Shown one piece after another: positions 10,701 through 21,472 of a DNA stretch of 64,000 nt; the first letter of the stretch is position 1; every line of letters starts with the position of its first letter. The position numbers and the translations under genes were made by a program. The stretch comes from Euglena gracilis (taxonomy: Eukaryota; Euglenida; Euglenophyceae; Euglenales): assembly GCA_039621445.1 (NCBI GenBank), contig CP154957.1, positions 15,926,947 through 15,990,946 of the forward strand, written 5' to 3'. Below the pieces are notes generated by a model that was given only the letters and a program-made list of their open reading frames with translations, was not told the origin of the DNA and ran no database searches.

Positions 10701-12640
10701 ATTTCTTTGTTTTTGGGGGGGGGGCGAAGCCGTGGGGTTGGCCAACCCTAGGGTCGACCCTAGGGTCAGCCCACGACCCGAGGACCGACGACCCTAGGGT
10801 CGGCCCACTCCACGTCCTAGGGAGGGGGGGGGGGGGCGCCCCCAGCGACCCTGGGGTCGCATTGGGCCGACCCGAGGGCCCATAACCCCCCCCCCTCCAG
10901 GCCAGATCCGGGAGCCAGGCCTTCACTTCTCCCTTTGCACCCACATATTGTCCCCCCCCATATTGTCTGGTCGGAGGTCATTTGGGGGGTGATTCCCGTC
11001 TTTTGGCAGTGACCACTTTTTCCACATGTTTGGATTTTTTTTCAATTTTTTAACCATCAACTCTGAAGACAAAAATCCAGAAGGTCGATGCTTTTATTCC
11101 AAACTGTGCACCGCTGGTAAACCCCCTGTAAACCCCCCCCCAAAATAAGACCAGGGGTCCATTTCATGGGTCGGTTGCTGGAAAGCCCGAGGGGAGTCTT
11201 ATTCATGGGGGGGGGGGTCCATTTTATGGATTTTTGCTGGAAAAATCTTCGACCCCCCAAAATGTCCAAAAATGCCCCCCAAAATACCAAATTTTGAAAA
11301 AGTTCGGCGCTTCGCGCCAGACAAATAGGAGAAAATATGCTGAATTGTGTTAAAATTGTCCCAAAATGGCAGATTTACCCCCCAAAATGCCCCATTTTTC
11401 AAAAATCCGGCGCTTCGCGCCGGCAGGGGGGTCTTATTTATGGGGGGTCCATTTCATGGATTTTTGCTCGAACCAGCCAGGGGGGGTCTTATTGGGGGGG
11501 TCCATTTTTGGGGGGGGTACTGTCGGGGGGCTGTGGAACCCCAGTGAACTTCACCGGTGAACGTTCACCGGAGGGGGGAGGGGGGAGGTATTTTCGGCCA
11601 AGTCAACATGGCCTGAGAACTTCCACCCCAAGCTTCAAGGCTATCTTTAGCTCCCAGACCTTTATTTATGATGGGAAAACCCAAGGAGGCTGGGTAGTCC
11701 ACTTCGGGACCCCGGACCCCCCCTTGTTCAGTTCACTTCGGAAGTGAACAGGGGGGGGTCCTGAGACCACCCCCCGAACCTGGAAGTATTTGTTCATTTC
11801 CAGAAAAAACCAAACCCGGAAGGACCGGCGCACACTGATAAAGGCAGATTTTCAAGAAAAATTTCGGCGCCTTTGGCACCGGACCCCCCCTCCCCCCCTC
11901 CAGGAAGCCAACATGTCCAGTTCAGCTCGGAAGTGAACAGGGGGGGGGTCCCAGCCCCCCCTCTCCCCCCCTGTGTACAAGGGGGCATTAATCGTTCGTA
12001 ATCGTTCGGACTCCCCCAATTAATCGGCAAAAATCGTTCGGCCCTGTCGATGTCGGTTTATCGAGCAACCTTACAAAGGGGGGGGGGGTAGTGGGTGGTC
12101 GGCCGACAAGTCGGCCGACCACACTCTTATGTGGTGACGGGCCAAGTTCGCCGACTTTCAACCCCGAGAAAAGAATTCCAAAGCAGACTGGTGGGTGGTC
12201 ATAAAAATGATCTCTGGCTGGCCCAAATCACCCAGAAATGGTCCAGATGGGGTCAAATGCACCCCATGTTCTCATAGGGGGGACGGGAACAATGCAGTGT
12301 CAGGGCAGTTTTTGAAAAGGATCCTTGGAACAAAGAGAGAAAAGGGAATTTTGGGTGCTCTCATTCCCAGGGATGTCCCGAAAAAGGGCGATTTTTTTTG
12401 CCAACCTCCCCTTTATCTCCCCACCTTTGGGAAGGTGTACAATACCCTCACCCCCCCCCCCCCAAAGTGGCCACCCTCTGGGCTTTGTGGGACCCCAAAA
12501 TGGCCACTCTGGGAGGGGGGACATTTTGGGGGGGTCAAATTTTTGCCTTCGGAGGCTTTGGCGCCGAAGGAAAATGGACATTTTGAGGGGGGTAAACCAA
12601 AATTTGCCAAAAGTTTTTGGCCACTTTGAGGGGGGGACAC
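10701..12640. other. Low-complexity G/C-run region, no gene seen
   Basis: This holds palindromic 'ccctagggtcg' words (10,745-10,810), 'ggcgcttcgcgcc' palindromes (11,307, 11,408), and repeated 'ggggggtccattttatgga' segments (11,155, 11,210, 11,445). There are also 'agttcacttcggaagtgaac' hairpins (11,728, 11,917). Open frames are compositional. Confidence 0.6.
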
Positions 12641-12782
12641 TTTGAGGGGGGGGGTGAGGGTAATTCTGTTGAAACCGTGTATTGGGGCTCTGGCTTCACG
12701 CCCGAAACGGCGTTCAAGACGCCAGTTCGGCGCAGAATTTTCTGCGCCGAACCGGCATCCAGAACGCCGGTTCGGGCGGGAA

Positions 12783-13336
12783 GATGGCGTCCAGGGGACC
12801 CAAAATAAAAAGTGCCAAAAAGTGTCCAAAATGGTGTTTAGACATGTGGCAATCATATCTAATCATATCTGAGCAGTTTTTGGGGGGTATTTGGCCAGAA
12901 ATTGGGGTATTTTGTGCAATAATTTCCATTTGGTCAAATTTGGCGAATTTCTGAAATAAAATACCATGCAAGAACGGCTGAAATCTAAGGCCATCTGTTG
13001 AAAGCCCTCGAGAAGGGCTATCGATCAAGGGGCAACATGGCAGGTAAACAGTGGATTTTGGAATTTGCGACAAAGGTCGGAACATGCGATCGGCGATTTT
13101 CAGGGCGCTGTGCAGTGTGGCTGAGTTCTGAGGGTACCAAATGAAAGCTCATGGGGAGAGCTTTCAATTGATATGCTGTATGGCACCTAAGGTGTGGGAT
13201 TTCACAAATTAAGATGTCAAATTTTGGAATACACGATCGCTGAAAATAAGCACTGTGTGCATTATTGCTGAATCCTGTGGCCATCTGTCAAAAGCCCTTG
13301 AGAAGAGCTTTCAATTGATGGGTAACATGGCATCAC
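12783..13336. repeat. Duplicated spacer unit, copy 1
   Basis: A diverged direct repeat of 13,755-14,300. Shared landmarks in order are 'gacccaaaataaaaagtgcc', 'aataccatgca', 'aaggccatctg', 'agagctttca' and 'gatgggtaacatggc'. Each copy is preceded by palindromic 'cggttcgggcgtgaa' repeats. Non-coding. Confidence 0.85.
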
Positions 13337-13439
13337 ATTTGTGAAAATTTCAATCGGCCGATCGACATCGCCATTCGCCCAAAGGAGGTCTCAAAAAGGT
13401 TCAGAAACTGGGTATTTAGGGCGAAATTGGCTGTGATTC

Positions 13440-13760
13440 CTTGAACGCCGGTTCGGGCGTGAAGCCAGAGCCCCTAATCCACGGTTTCAACAACTGTGTT
13501 CAGAACGCCGGTTCGGGCGGCAACCCGAACCGGCGTTCTGAACACGGCTTCACGCCCGAACCGGCCGGCGTTCTGAAACACGGCTTCACGCCCGAACCGG
13601 CGTTCTGAAACACGGCTTCACGCCCGAACCGGCGTTCTGAACACAGTTTTCGTATCAGAAACCGTGTCTGGGGGCTCCGGTTTCACGCCCGAACCGGCGT
13701 CCCAGACTCACGCCCGAACTGGCATCCCAGACGCCGGTTCGGTCCTGAAACCTGCGTCTG
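13440..13760. repeat. Cluster of GAACCGGCGTTC palindromic repeats
   Basis: 'cgcccgaaccggcgttctga' and its inverse recur at least eight times, with 'cacggcttcacgcccgaacc' repeated three times in tandem (13,540-13,640). Related units lie at 12,700-12,785, 15,650-15,806 and 16,790-16,880. Confidence 0.85.
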
Positions 13761-14300
13761 AGGGACCCAAAATAAAAAGTGCCAAAAAGTGTCCAAAAGG
13801 GTTTGTAGACAGGTGGCAATCATATTTGAGCAGTTTTTGGGTGGTCTTGGGCCAGAAATTGGGGTTTTTTGCAACAATTTCTTTTTGGCCAATTTTGGAT
13901 AATTTCTGAAATAGAATACCATGCAGCATGGCAGAAATCTAAGGCCATCTGCTAAAAGCCCTTGAGAAGAACTTTCGATCAATGAGTAACATGGCAGCTG
14001 AAAAGTGGAATTTCAGATCTGCAAACAGGGTCGGAAAAATGCGGGAAAATGCGATCGCTGATTTCCAGAGCGCTTTGCAATCTGGCTGAGTTCTGTGGGT
14101 ACCAAGTGAAAGGTGTTGGCAAGAGCTTTCATTTGATATGCAATATGCAAGCTGAACTGTGGGATTTGACAAATCAGGATGTCAAATTTTGGAATACATG
14201 ATCCCTGAAAATAAGGGCTGCGTGCAGTTTGGCCGAATTCTGAGGCCATCTGTCAAAAGCCCTTGAGAAGAGCTTTCGATTGATGGGTAACATGGCTTCA
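13755..14300. repeat. Duplicated spacer unit, copy 2
   Basis: Direct repeat of 12,783-13,336 with scattered substitutions and small indels. A shorter related piece is at 16,195-16,300. It ends where the GC-rich candidate exons begin. Confidence 0.85.
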
Positions 14301-14312
14301 CACGTGTGGAAT

Positions 14313-14530
14313 CTACCAATTTCGACCGGCCACGTGACTGCGCACCGTGTCCACCCACCGCTGCCCAACGTTGCCACCTCGCAGCGCCTTGACACTGGGC
14401 CGACCGGTCTCTAGCAGGGAGTACAGGTCCCCCACCTGATCCATACTCACTGCCAGGGGGTGTCGCTCGTTCTCCCACCCGAGCCGGGACAGCGCTGCCT
14501 CCTCGCCCTGGTGGGGGACGACCTGCCCAA
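14313..14530 (-). CDS. Candidate 3'-terminal exon, unknown protein (minus)
   Basis: The minus-strand frame reads LSRLGWENERHPLAVSMDQ, then DLYSLLETGRPSVKALRGG and QRWVDTVRSHVAGRNW, then a stop at 14,313. The residue mix and high third-position G/C (about 70 percent by my count) resemble the real exons further right. The frame is open further upstream, but beyond about 14,530 the opposite strand reads better. A 3' splice site could be the 'cag' at 14,537-14,539 or the 'ccag' at 14,522-14,525 on the minus strand. I do not recognise the family. Confidence 0.4.
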
Positions 14531-14741
14531 CGAGGACGTGCAGCGGGAGCTGGATGGCCTGTGCTCTTGGCGGAGCGAGAACGAGGTTGTCCAGTGCCAC
14601 CGAGTGTGGGACGGCATGGCCGGACGCGTCCGACCGGAGGCGAAGCCCAAGGCCCAACCGAAGGCCAAGCCAAAGGCGAAGCCCCAGCCAGTCGCCGTCC
14701 CCCCGGTGTTGCCAGCCGTTCCGAACTGGCGGGGCACGTAG
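14480..14741 (+). CDS. Candidate 3'-terminal exon, unknown protein (plus)
   Basis: The plus frame reads LVGDDLPNEDVQRELDGLC, SENEVVQCHRVWDGMAG and a Lys/Pro/Ala tail (PKAQPKAKPKAKPQPV) before a stop at 14,741. Codons prefer G/C at position 3. Upstream in frame there is a stop at 14,420, so the exon begins after that; 'cgggacag' at 14,492 is a possible 3' splice site. It overlaps the minus-strand candidate tail to tail in the same codon register, so one may be an antisense shadow of the other. The family is unknown. Confidence 0.4.
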
Positions 14742-15106
14742 AAGAAGATCGTTTGTCGGCCAATCCTGAATGGATGTGAATGAATGAAGTGTGAATGCGC
14801 GGGTGCGCATTCTGAGGCAAACAAACTGTGGGCTGAATGCGCATGTGCGCATTCAATGTCAATGCACTATACGTTCTGAATTGGGTTGGTTTGGCCGGCT
14901 CACTTGTGGTACCAAGTGAACACTGCTGCCACTGCAGGTGTGCTTTTCGCGAAAGGCGCGAAAATGCATTTGTTTCGCAAAATTATAAAATTTTGTGGGC
15001 ACATCTTAAGCAATGGACAGCATAATGCCGCACCGAGTCCATCAAGAAATGGACCCCCACCTCAAACGATTTTTGGGATCGCCAATTTGGGCCCAAATAC
15101 CCCCAA
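14742..15106. other. Spacer, no gene seen
   Basis: Contains an inverted repeat 'tgaatgcgc...gcgcattca' (14,789-14,850) that resembles the hairpin words of 36-42 kb. It could be the 3' flank of the candidate exon. Confidence 0.4.
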
Positions 15107-15589
15107 CAGGGGTTTTCTTAAGCCGGAGGGTACCCCATCCCCCGGGGGGGGGGGTCCAGCCAGCCAGCAGCTCAAATCCAGCCAGCAGCCCGAATTCGGG
15201 CTGGGAGCCCCCCCCCCCCCCGGGGGTCGAGTGAAATAAAGTTGGGTCCAGCCCGGCCGGAGGCCGGGCCAGCCGGCCACAGGCCGGCCAGCCAATTGGG
15301 CTGCCCAGCACACCTATCCCTGCATTTTTCCCCCTCATCACAACTTCCTCCATCACAGCCCCCCAGCCTTGACCTAGCTCCATCCATCAAAATGTCAAAA
15401 ATGGCAAAAAAATATTGGAAAATTTTGTTTACCGTCGACCCAGCCCAGCCCAGCCCCCTCCACCCCCGGACCCCCCCCCCCCTCCCCCCCCGGGGGGGGT
15501 CCAGCCAACAGCTCAAATCCAGCCAGCAGCCTTTTTGCCAGCCGGAGGCTGCCCCCCCCCCCCCCGGGGGGTCCTTAAGAAAACCCCTG
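15107..15589. mobile_element. hAT-like MITE, perfect 8-bp TSD
   Basis: The terminal inverted repeat CAGGGGTTTTCTTAAG is exact over 16 bases at both ends. It is flanked by the 8-bp duplication ACCCCCAA (15,099-15,106 and 15,590-15,597). The interior holds C/G blocks and 'ccagccagcagctcaaatcc' repeats. It is non-coding. The CAG start and 8-bp duplication fit the hAT superfamily. Confidence 0.92.
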
Positions 15590-15685
15590 ACCCCCAAAAC
15601 TGCCTAAACCACGGGTATTTGGGCGAAATTGGCCGTGATTCCTCAGCTGCCGGTTCGGGCGTGAAGCCGGACCACGGTTTCAAAA

Positions 15686-15806
15686 ACTGTGTCCCAGACG
15701 CCGGTTCGGGCGTGAAACCTGTGCCTGGGACGCCGGTTCGGGCTACCGCCCGAACTGGCGTCCCAGGCACAGGTTTCACGCCCGAACCGGCGTCTGGGAC
15801 ACAGTT
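15686..15806. repeat. 121-bp near-perfect palindrome
   Basis: The arms begin 'actgtgtcccagacgccggt' and meet at 'ctac' near 15,744. Both contain 'cggttcgggcgtgaaacctg'. It belongs to the same family as the palindromes at 13.4-13.8 kb. Confidence 0.9.
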
Positions 15807-15810
15807 CTCG

Positions 15811-16346
15811 ATATAAAAACTGTTTTTGAGCCGAAAATACCATGACCACCCCTCTTATTGTTCCCATCCAGCAAATTTTAAAATTTTCGAAACGGACATT
15901 TTTGGAGGTTTTCTGAGCCCTTTTCGAGGCCTTGCCGAAATTGGCCGGTCTTGTCCCGGAGGCCAATTAGCCAATTAGGGGGTGGGGAGGGTACCCCAAT
16001 GTTGCACGCAGCCCGAGATACGCTCGCGATCGGGGGATCGGCCAGAAACTGTGTTGAAATTTGTGGCAATTTGTGGTGCTGGTTTAAGATGCTCAATGAG
16101 CCACACAAAAACGATTTTTCTCTTCGAATTGACGACCTGAGGGGTCCAGGGGTACAAGAATTCTGCAATTATGATTTCCCTGGGACAGGAAATAAGAGTA
16201 CCAGGCAGCGTGGCTGAATTTGGTGGTGATCATCAGTCGTCTGATGAAAAGAGCTTTCGATTGAGGGGTGAGTTTGTACCTAAACAATTGACACAGCCAA
16301 AGATACGCTCGCGATCGTCGGAATTTTGCGAAATCTTTGCTAACAT
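15811..16346. other. Spacer, no gene seen
   Basis: Contains a fragment of the duplicated spacer unit (about 16,195-16,300) and two copies of 'gatacgctcgcgatcg' (16,015 and 16,303). No gene. Confidence 0.45.
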
Positions 16347-16729
16347 AATACCATGTCCCCCCCCCCTTACTGTTCCCGTCCTGTGGCCCCCTTTTGGGTC
16401 CATGGGAACAGTGAGGGGGGGAACAGTAAGGGGGGGGGACGAGCTCCCCCCCCCTTACTGTTCCCATGGGCCACAAACCAACCAACCAAGTTAGACCCAA
16501 AAAGGCCACCTATAATGCTAAAATGAACCTTTGTTTGGCTCACATGCTTGAAAACTGCACCCACACAACATCCATTTTGATGTTGGATTGGGGTTTGATG
16601 GGAATGAGAGCACCTGAAACCGACCAAGAAATTCCCTTTTTCTCTCTTTGTACTGTACTGTTCCCGTCCCCCCCCCCCCCCAATATGGGAACAGTTAGGG
16701 GGGAACAGTAAAGGGGGGGGCATGGTATT
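16347..16729. mobile_element. MITE-like element, AATACCATG ends
   Basis: Left end 'aataccatg' plus a C run plus 'ttactgttccc' is inverted at the right end ('gggaacagtaaa', G run, 'catggtatt'). Two further 'gggaacagt' / 'actgttccc' pairs lie inside (16,408-16,465). No convincing target duplication was found. Confidence 0.65.
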
Positions 16730-17237
16730 GCAGATTAGTGGTTGGAGATTGGTGCTTCTTGGTGCTGAGAGTGTCCTTTGACCGAAGGTTGGGGACGCCG
16801 GTTCCGTCCCGAACCTGGCGTCCATAAAACGCCGCTTTAAACAGGGGGGGGGACGCTGACGCCGGGTTCAGGACAGAATCGGCATACCCCCCCTTTTGTA
16901 GTAGAGGGGGTTGGTGCGGCTGGGGGGGGGGGGGGTGGCGGCAGGGGTGGCGGGTGGTGGTGCCCCTCAAGATGCAGAACACTGTCATTTGTAAAGGATT
17001 TTCATGCAATCCTTGTCAATGGCACTTCACCCCTTTGCAATCCCACTGACCCCAATCCATCCCCCACTGACCTTGCATTTTCATCTGTGGGTGACTATAT
17101 TGGTGTGGGGGGACAGTGAGCTTCCTAAAATATCAAAATGAAGCTTTTATGGTTCACATGCTTGAAAACTGCACCTCCACAACATCCATTTTGGCGTTGG
17201 TTTGGGGTTTGCTCTGACATCTGGTTATTTCTATTAG
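16730..17237. other. Spacer, no gene seen
   Basis: Two copies of 'catgcttgaaaactgcaccc'-like sequence (16,542 and 17,157) point to another dispersed element. No gene identified. Confidence 0.4.
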
Positions 17238-17245
17238 GTGTGCAG

Positions 17246-17400
17246 AATGCCTTCTTATCCAAGTGATCTACTTGAAATGGCGATGGCCGACATGGACGTT
17301 GAGCCATTAATTGAAGATTCTGATTTTGAAGATAACGTGCAAGGCTTGATGAACATGGAATATAATAATTTCAACAGTTTTCTCCTCTTATGTGGTTGTT
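17246..17400 (+). other. Short acidic open frame, unknown
   Basis: It follows 'tattaggtgtgcag', a plausible 3' splice site. The plus frame reads MPSYPSDLLEMAMADMDVE and DSDFEDNVQGLMN before running into a TCCC repeat. Acidic openings like this are common in transposase N-termini, but I recognise no domain and codon use is not biased to G/C. Confidence 0.25.
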
Positions 17401-17548
17401 CATCCCTCCTCCCTCCCTCGCTCCCTCCCTCCCTCCCTCCCTCCCTCCCTCCCTCCCTCCCTCCCTCCCTCCCTCCCTCCCTCCCCCCCTCCCCTCCCTC
17501 CCTCCCTCCCTCCCTCCCTCCCTCTCCCTCCCTCCCTCCCTCCCCGTC
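17401..17548. repeat. TCCC tetranucleotide microsatellite
   Basis: About 148 bases of nearly pure 'ccctccctccct'. Frames rich in Pro/Ser or Gly/Arg/Glu across it on either strand are repeat artefacts. Confidence 0.97.
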
Positions 17549-17876
17549 CTCATTGAGGAGACAGTTGGCTTTGATTATTTTGAAACCCCTTCCTCCAATG
17601 CCCCTCCCGAAGCTCACCCTCAGGGCGGTTTTGTACAGGGGGAGGGGGATTACCAGTCAGTCACTCTGAAAAAACCAGTCAGTCACCCCGGGGGGGGGGG
17701 GACAGGCGTTAAGCAATCCCCACACACCCTCCAAGCGACACTTCTCCGCACCCTGCATACAATTGCAATTCAAGACTGCCCGCGACACCCCCTCCCAGGA
17801 CCCTCGCGACCCACACATGGAGGGTTTCCTGGATCTTGGTGGGAGCAAAATGTGGCACCTACCACCTCACCCCTAT

Positions 17877-18310
17877 GATTGAGAATGAAACAGTTCCGCC
17901 GGGCCCCCCCTTTTCTCAATTATGGGGGCGGTCAACCCCCCCCCCCATAATTGACCCCCCACAATTGAGAAAATGCCCGGAGAACAAATTTGGACCCCCC
18001 CCATAATTGAGAATTGACCGCCGGCGAGGAGTGGACCCACCCATAATTGAGAGACCCCACCATAATTGAGGGACCCCCCCACAATTGACCCCCATAATTG
18101 AGAAAAGGGGGTCCGGTGGAACTGTTTCATTCTCAATTATGGAGGGGGATGGTTGGTATGGGGGGGGGGTCCCTCAATTATGAAGGGGGGTCTCTCAATC
18201 ATGGGTGGGTCCACTCCTCGCCGGGCGGTCAATTCTCAATTTATGGGGGGGGGGTCCGAAGCTTTTTTCCCCGGGCATTTTCTCAATTATGGGGGGTCAA
18301 TTATGGGGGG
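17877..18310. repeat. Inverted repeat built of 'tctcaattatgggg' units
   Basis: Sequence from about 17,962 to 18,079 is inverted at 18,162-18,300, sharing 'ggagtggaccca', 'gaattgaccg' and 'attgagaaaatgcccgg'. 'gaaacagttcc' and 'ggaactgtttcattctcaat' face each other at 17,887 and 18,116. The word 'cataattgag' or its inverse occurs over ten times. Confidence 0.85.
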
Positions 18311-19145
18311 GATGGTAATTGGGAATTCACACCCAAATTAGGAATAAGAATTTGTCAAAGTAAAACCGGCCCCCCCACTTATACCCCCCCCATCCTATAC
18401 CCCCCCCCCCCACTTATAACCCCCCCCCCCCTCGGCCCCTTGGGCCCAACCACTAAACCGTGACTTATAACCCCCCCCCGGAAGCCGTGAGAAGGCAAAG
18501 AGAACCGCCAAGGCTGAAACCCCCCCACTTATAACCCCCCCCTCGGGGCCAACCACTAAACAGGATCCTACATCCCCCGGGGGGTTTTTAAGTGAGGGGG
18601 GGCTTTAGTGTGATAAATTCGTAATTGGATATTTTTTGGAATTGAGAGTTCTAAAAATAGGTTATTTGTGACATGGCATTTGAGGTCACGCTGGTCACAA
18701 CCTGCCAAAACCACATATTCCGCCCCCCCCCCCCTGCGACCCACACCCCTGGATTTTTGTAATATCCCCATTCCAAATAATGGCGCAGGGATCGCCACCG
18801 CAACAACTCAAGCCATGGTCGCGAAGAAGAACCTGGCCCAGATGACAGCTCTGGGCGATGCTCAACTCCCAACAAAGCCCTCCACATGGAGAAAATGGCC
18901 CCTGAAGCAACACACAGGAAAAAGGCCAGGGAGTTTGGATCATTGAAGTTCTCCTAGTTTTCTTCCTTCGGGTCAAGGGAATATTCATCATTTGTCAAAT
19001 CAAGCCACAGCTTCTCATTTGTAACCATCCCCTTGTCCATGCTGTACAATGAATTTTCTTCTGGAAATTGGGCCGGAGGCTTTGGTCATTTTGGATTACC
19101 TCCCGTTGTGGTGAAGTACACCGTTTGGGTGTTTGGACTGAGGGT
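18311..19145. other. Spacer with 'cttataacccccc' repeats, no clear gene
   Basis: Bases 18,375-18,560 hold 'cacttataacccccccc' units. A G/C-richer stretch (18,770-18,945) has a plus frame MVAKKNLAQMTALGDAQLP, which could be an exon scrap, but I recognise nothing. The rest is featureless. Confidence 0.4.
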
Positions 19146-19566
19146 CAGGCTTTTGCTTAAGGGATTGTAGTACCCCCCCCCCCCCCCCGGGGGGGCTGGA
19201 CTGCAGCTAGTCCAAATTTGGCTAGTGGGATTTCTAGCAGACCCCCCCCCGGGGGGGGTCTGCTAGCAGGGCTAGCTAGTGGAAAATTTTTTCCAGTGAC
19301 CGGCGCGAAGCGCCGAATTTTTTTTGGGACCCCAAAAAATGGCCAAAAATGCCCGTTATTGGCCATTTTTGGGAATTTTTGGAACAAAATCAGCCAAAAA
19401 CCTACTAAAAACCTCATTTCCATTTCCATTTCCATTTTTCCAGTTCGGGGACCCCCGGACCCCCCCCCCCCCCGGGGGGAGGGGGGTCTAGCTAGTCCAC
19501 TTTTTCCAGTGTCTAGCCGATTGGCTAGCCAGTACCCCCCCCCCCGGGTCCTTAAGCAAAAGCCTG
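19146..19566. mobile_element. hAT-like MITE, CAGGCTTTTGCTTAAGG ends
   Basis: CAGGCTTTTGCTTAAGG at the left is matched by its inverse at the right, ending CTG at 19,566. Flanks are CTGAGGGT (19,138-19,145) and CTGGGGGT (19,567-19,574), 7 of 8 identical. The interior has 'ggctagctagt'-type words and a GGCGCGAAGCGCC palindrome (19,300). It is related to the intron-forming MITE at 42,863. Confidence 0.9.
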
Positions 19567-21370
19567 CTGGGGGTCCCCAGCATACATTCACCTCGCACCT
19601 GTGTGACCCCCCCCAGGGGTGTTTTGAGTGGGTGGGTGGGCTGGGGCCTCTGAACCCTGGATCCCCCAGCCAGTGGTGGGGGAAGGTCATGGGGGGTTCC
19701 GCCTCTCCCCTCCTTGCAGATTCTGAGGATAGCCAAATTTTTTCTTTTGACGCTTTTTGCGCCAGAAAATGAACAAAAAATAAATAAATAAAATGTTATT
19801 TTTCCTGACTTTGGAGCATATTGCACGTTTTTGGATGTTTTGTTGTTTTCCAACGGGAAAAATGTTCAAGAAGTGCAAAAGATGAGCTTTTCTTATTTAT
19901 TTTCAAAGAAAAATATTTTTTAGCAGTTCTGGCCTGGTTTCCAGCCCTTTGCGGTCCAAACCCCAAAAACAGAGGCCCTCTTCAGATTCGACGTAGGAGG
20001 GGGGATCTGATCAACCCCGCTCCTCTCCACGTTGGAATGGGGGTGTAGTTTCACCGGTGAAGTTCACCACAAGGAAACTTTTTTTGGTTCAAAAATGGCC
20101 AAGAAAGGTAAATTTTCGCAACTTATAATAGATTTTGTTATTCCTACATCCATGGGCATCAAAATGGGCGTTGCCGGAGTGGAAAGAACAAGATTTTGCA
20201 CATCAAAATTGCACCTTCGACTCTTAAAACGTTGAAGTTAATTGTCGAATTTTACCTGGAAAGCGAAAAGCAAGAGAGAGAAATGATGGAGGTCCAAATC
20301 TGCCAAAGCTGATGTTGTCGCGTCATGGCACATATCTCGAAAATCCAAGTGAAATCAAAGGAAATGCCTGGCGAACCCTGTGGGGGGGGAAACGGAATGC
20401 TGCCTTTCTGGAATCTGGAGGAGCCTCACAGCATAATGGCTGATGTTTAGACCCTCCCCCCCCCCCCCCCCCCCCCCTCCCCCCCCCCCCCCCCACACCC
20501 CCCCCCCCCCCACCCACCCCCCTATACCCCACCACAACCCCCCACCCACTCCACAACTTTGGGACCTCCTGCCAAAATTGTTGGCATTTTTTTCACAATT
20601 TCAGACCCCACTGCCCAAAACCCAGAACCTCCTGCCAAAAGTTTTTGGGATGGGAGGTATTTTTTGGGATTCGTTGCAGAGTTTTTGCCTGAACGTCAAA
20701 TTTTTTGGGACTTTGCAAAGAGCTCCCTTTTTAATCTCAATTGTGGTTGGTGTCACTCCTTAAACCCCGCAGATTTTTCTAATGGGGGATGCCTTGATGC
20801 AAGGTTTCACCGCATTTGCTTCGTCGTGTCATTTTTTCTTTAGCCTTTTGATTTTTGCATGTTTTTTAAAGTAAGTTTTGTTATTTGTTGCTGGAAAAAT
20901 AGGGATGACTGTTCATGAACATGCACTGTGTATTATTGACAATGGAATTGCTCCACATGGAATCCAATTATCAAAATTGGGAGGAGTTCAAGTAAGGAGA
21001 GGGATATTTAGGCATGTAATTATTGGAGGAGGGTCTGGGGATAACACCGGCATAATTTGCACAATGAGAAGTTTGGAGAATTTGTAAATGTTTGACCTTT
21101 TTTTTTTGCAATGCACAGGTAAACCAGGGTCAATTTTGGAGCACTGGAATGGAATTTCTCCGCTACTTTGGTATTGGCCAAATTCCGAGGATCACGAGCA
21201 TTCCTTCGGCTGTGGTCGATTGTCCAAATCGCCCCCTGATCAAAAGCTCTTTTCAACAAACAACCAGCGATGGCCACAAAATCCAGCCGTTCCAGAAATT
21301 TTGAGATTTTTTGCACATTCTCGGGACTCACCTTTTTTGTTCCTTGCTGTTTTTTTGTTTTATTTCCTCG
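19567..21370. other. Spacer, no recognised gene
   Basis: Includes a C run block (20,457-20,520) and two open segments (20,899-21,087, MTVHEHALCIIDNGIAPHG; 21,119-21,300, FWSTGMEFLRYFGIGQIPR). The second follows 'tgcacag'. They look like peptide scraps of an unknown gene or element with A/T-rich codons. I assign no function. Confidence 0.4.
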
Positions 21371-21472
21371 ACTTAGGTGGCCGGATTCGCATTTAATGGT
21401 TTTTTCTTTAGGATTTGTGCATATGCGCAAATCAACGTAAAGATCCTTAAGTGCGAATCCGGCCGCCTAAGT
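21371..21472. mobile_element. 102-bp MITE, ACTTAGGYGGCCGGATTCGCA ends, 3-bp TSD
   Basis: The left 'acttaggtggccggattcgc' is inverted at the right ('gcgaatccggccgcctaagt'). TCG flanks both sides (21,368-21,370 and 21,473-21,475). The centre carries 'gtgcatatgcgcaaat'. Larger relatives with the same ends lie at 35,511-42,443 and 37,098-39,332. Confidence 0.85.

Noticed and set aside
14182-14862. Minus-strand 226-aa ORF as a single gene
   Set aside because: The frame is Arg/Pro/Ser/Gly-rich and offset from the two frames with protein-like composition; it is a GC-rich shadow.
17255-17617. Gly/Arg/Glu-rich and Pro/Ser-rich ORFs
   Set aside because: They are translations of a TCCC microsatellite on either strand.
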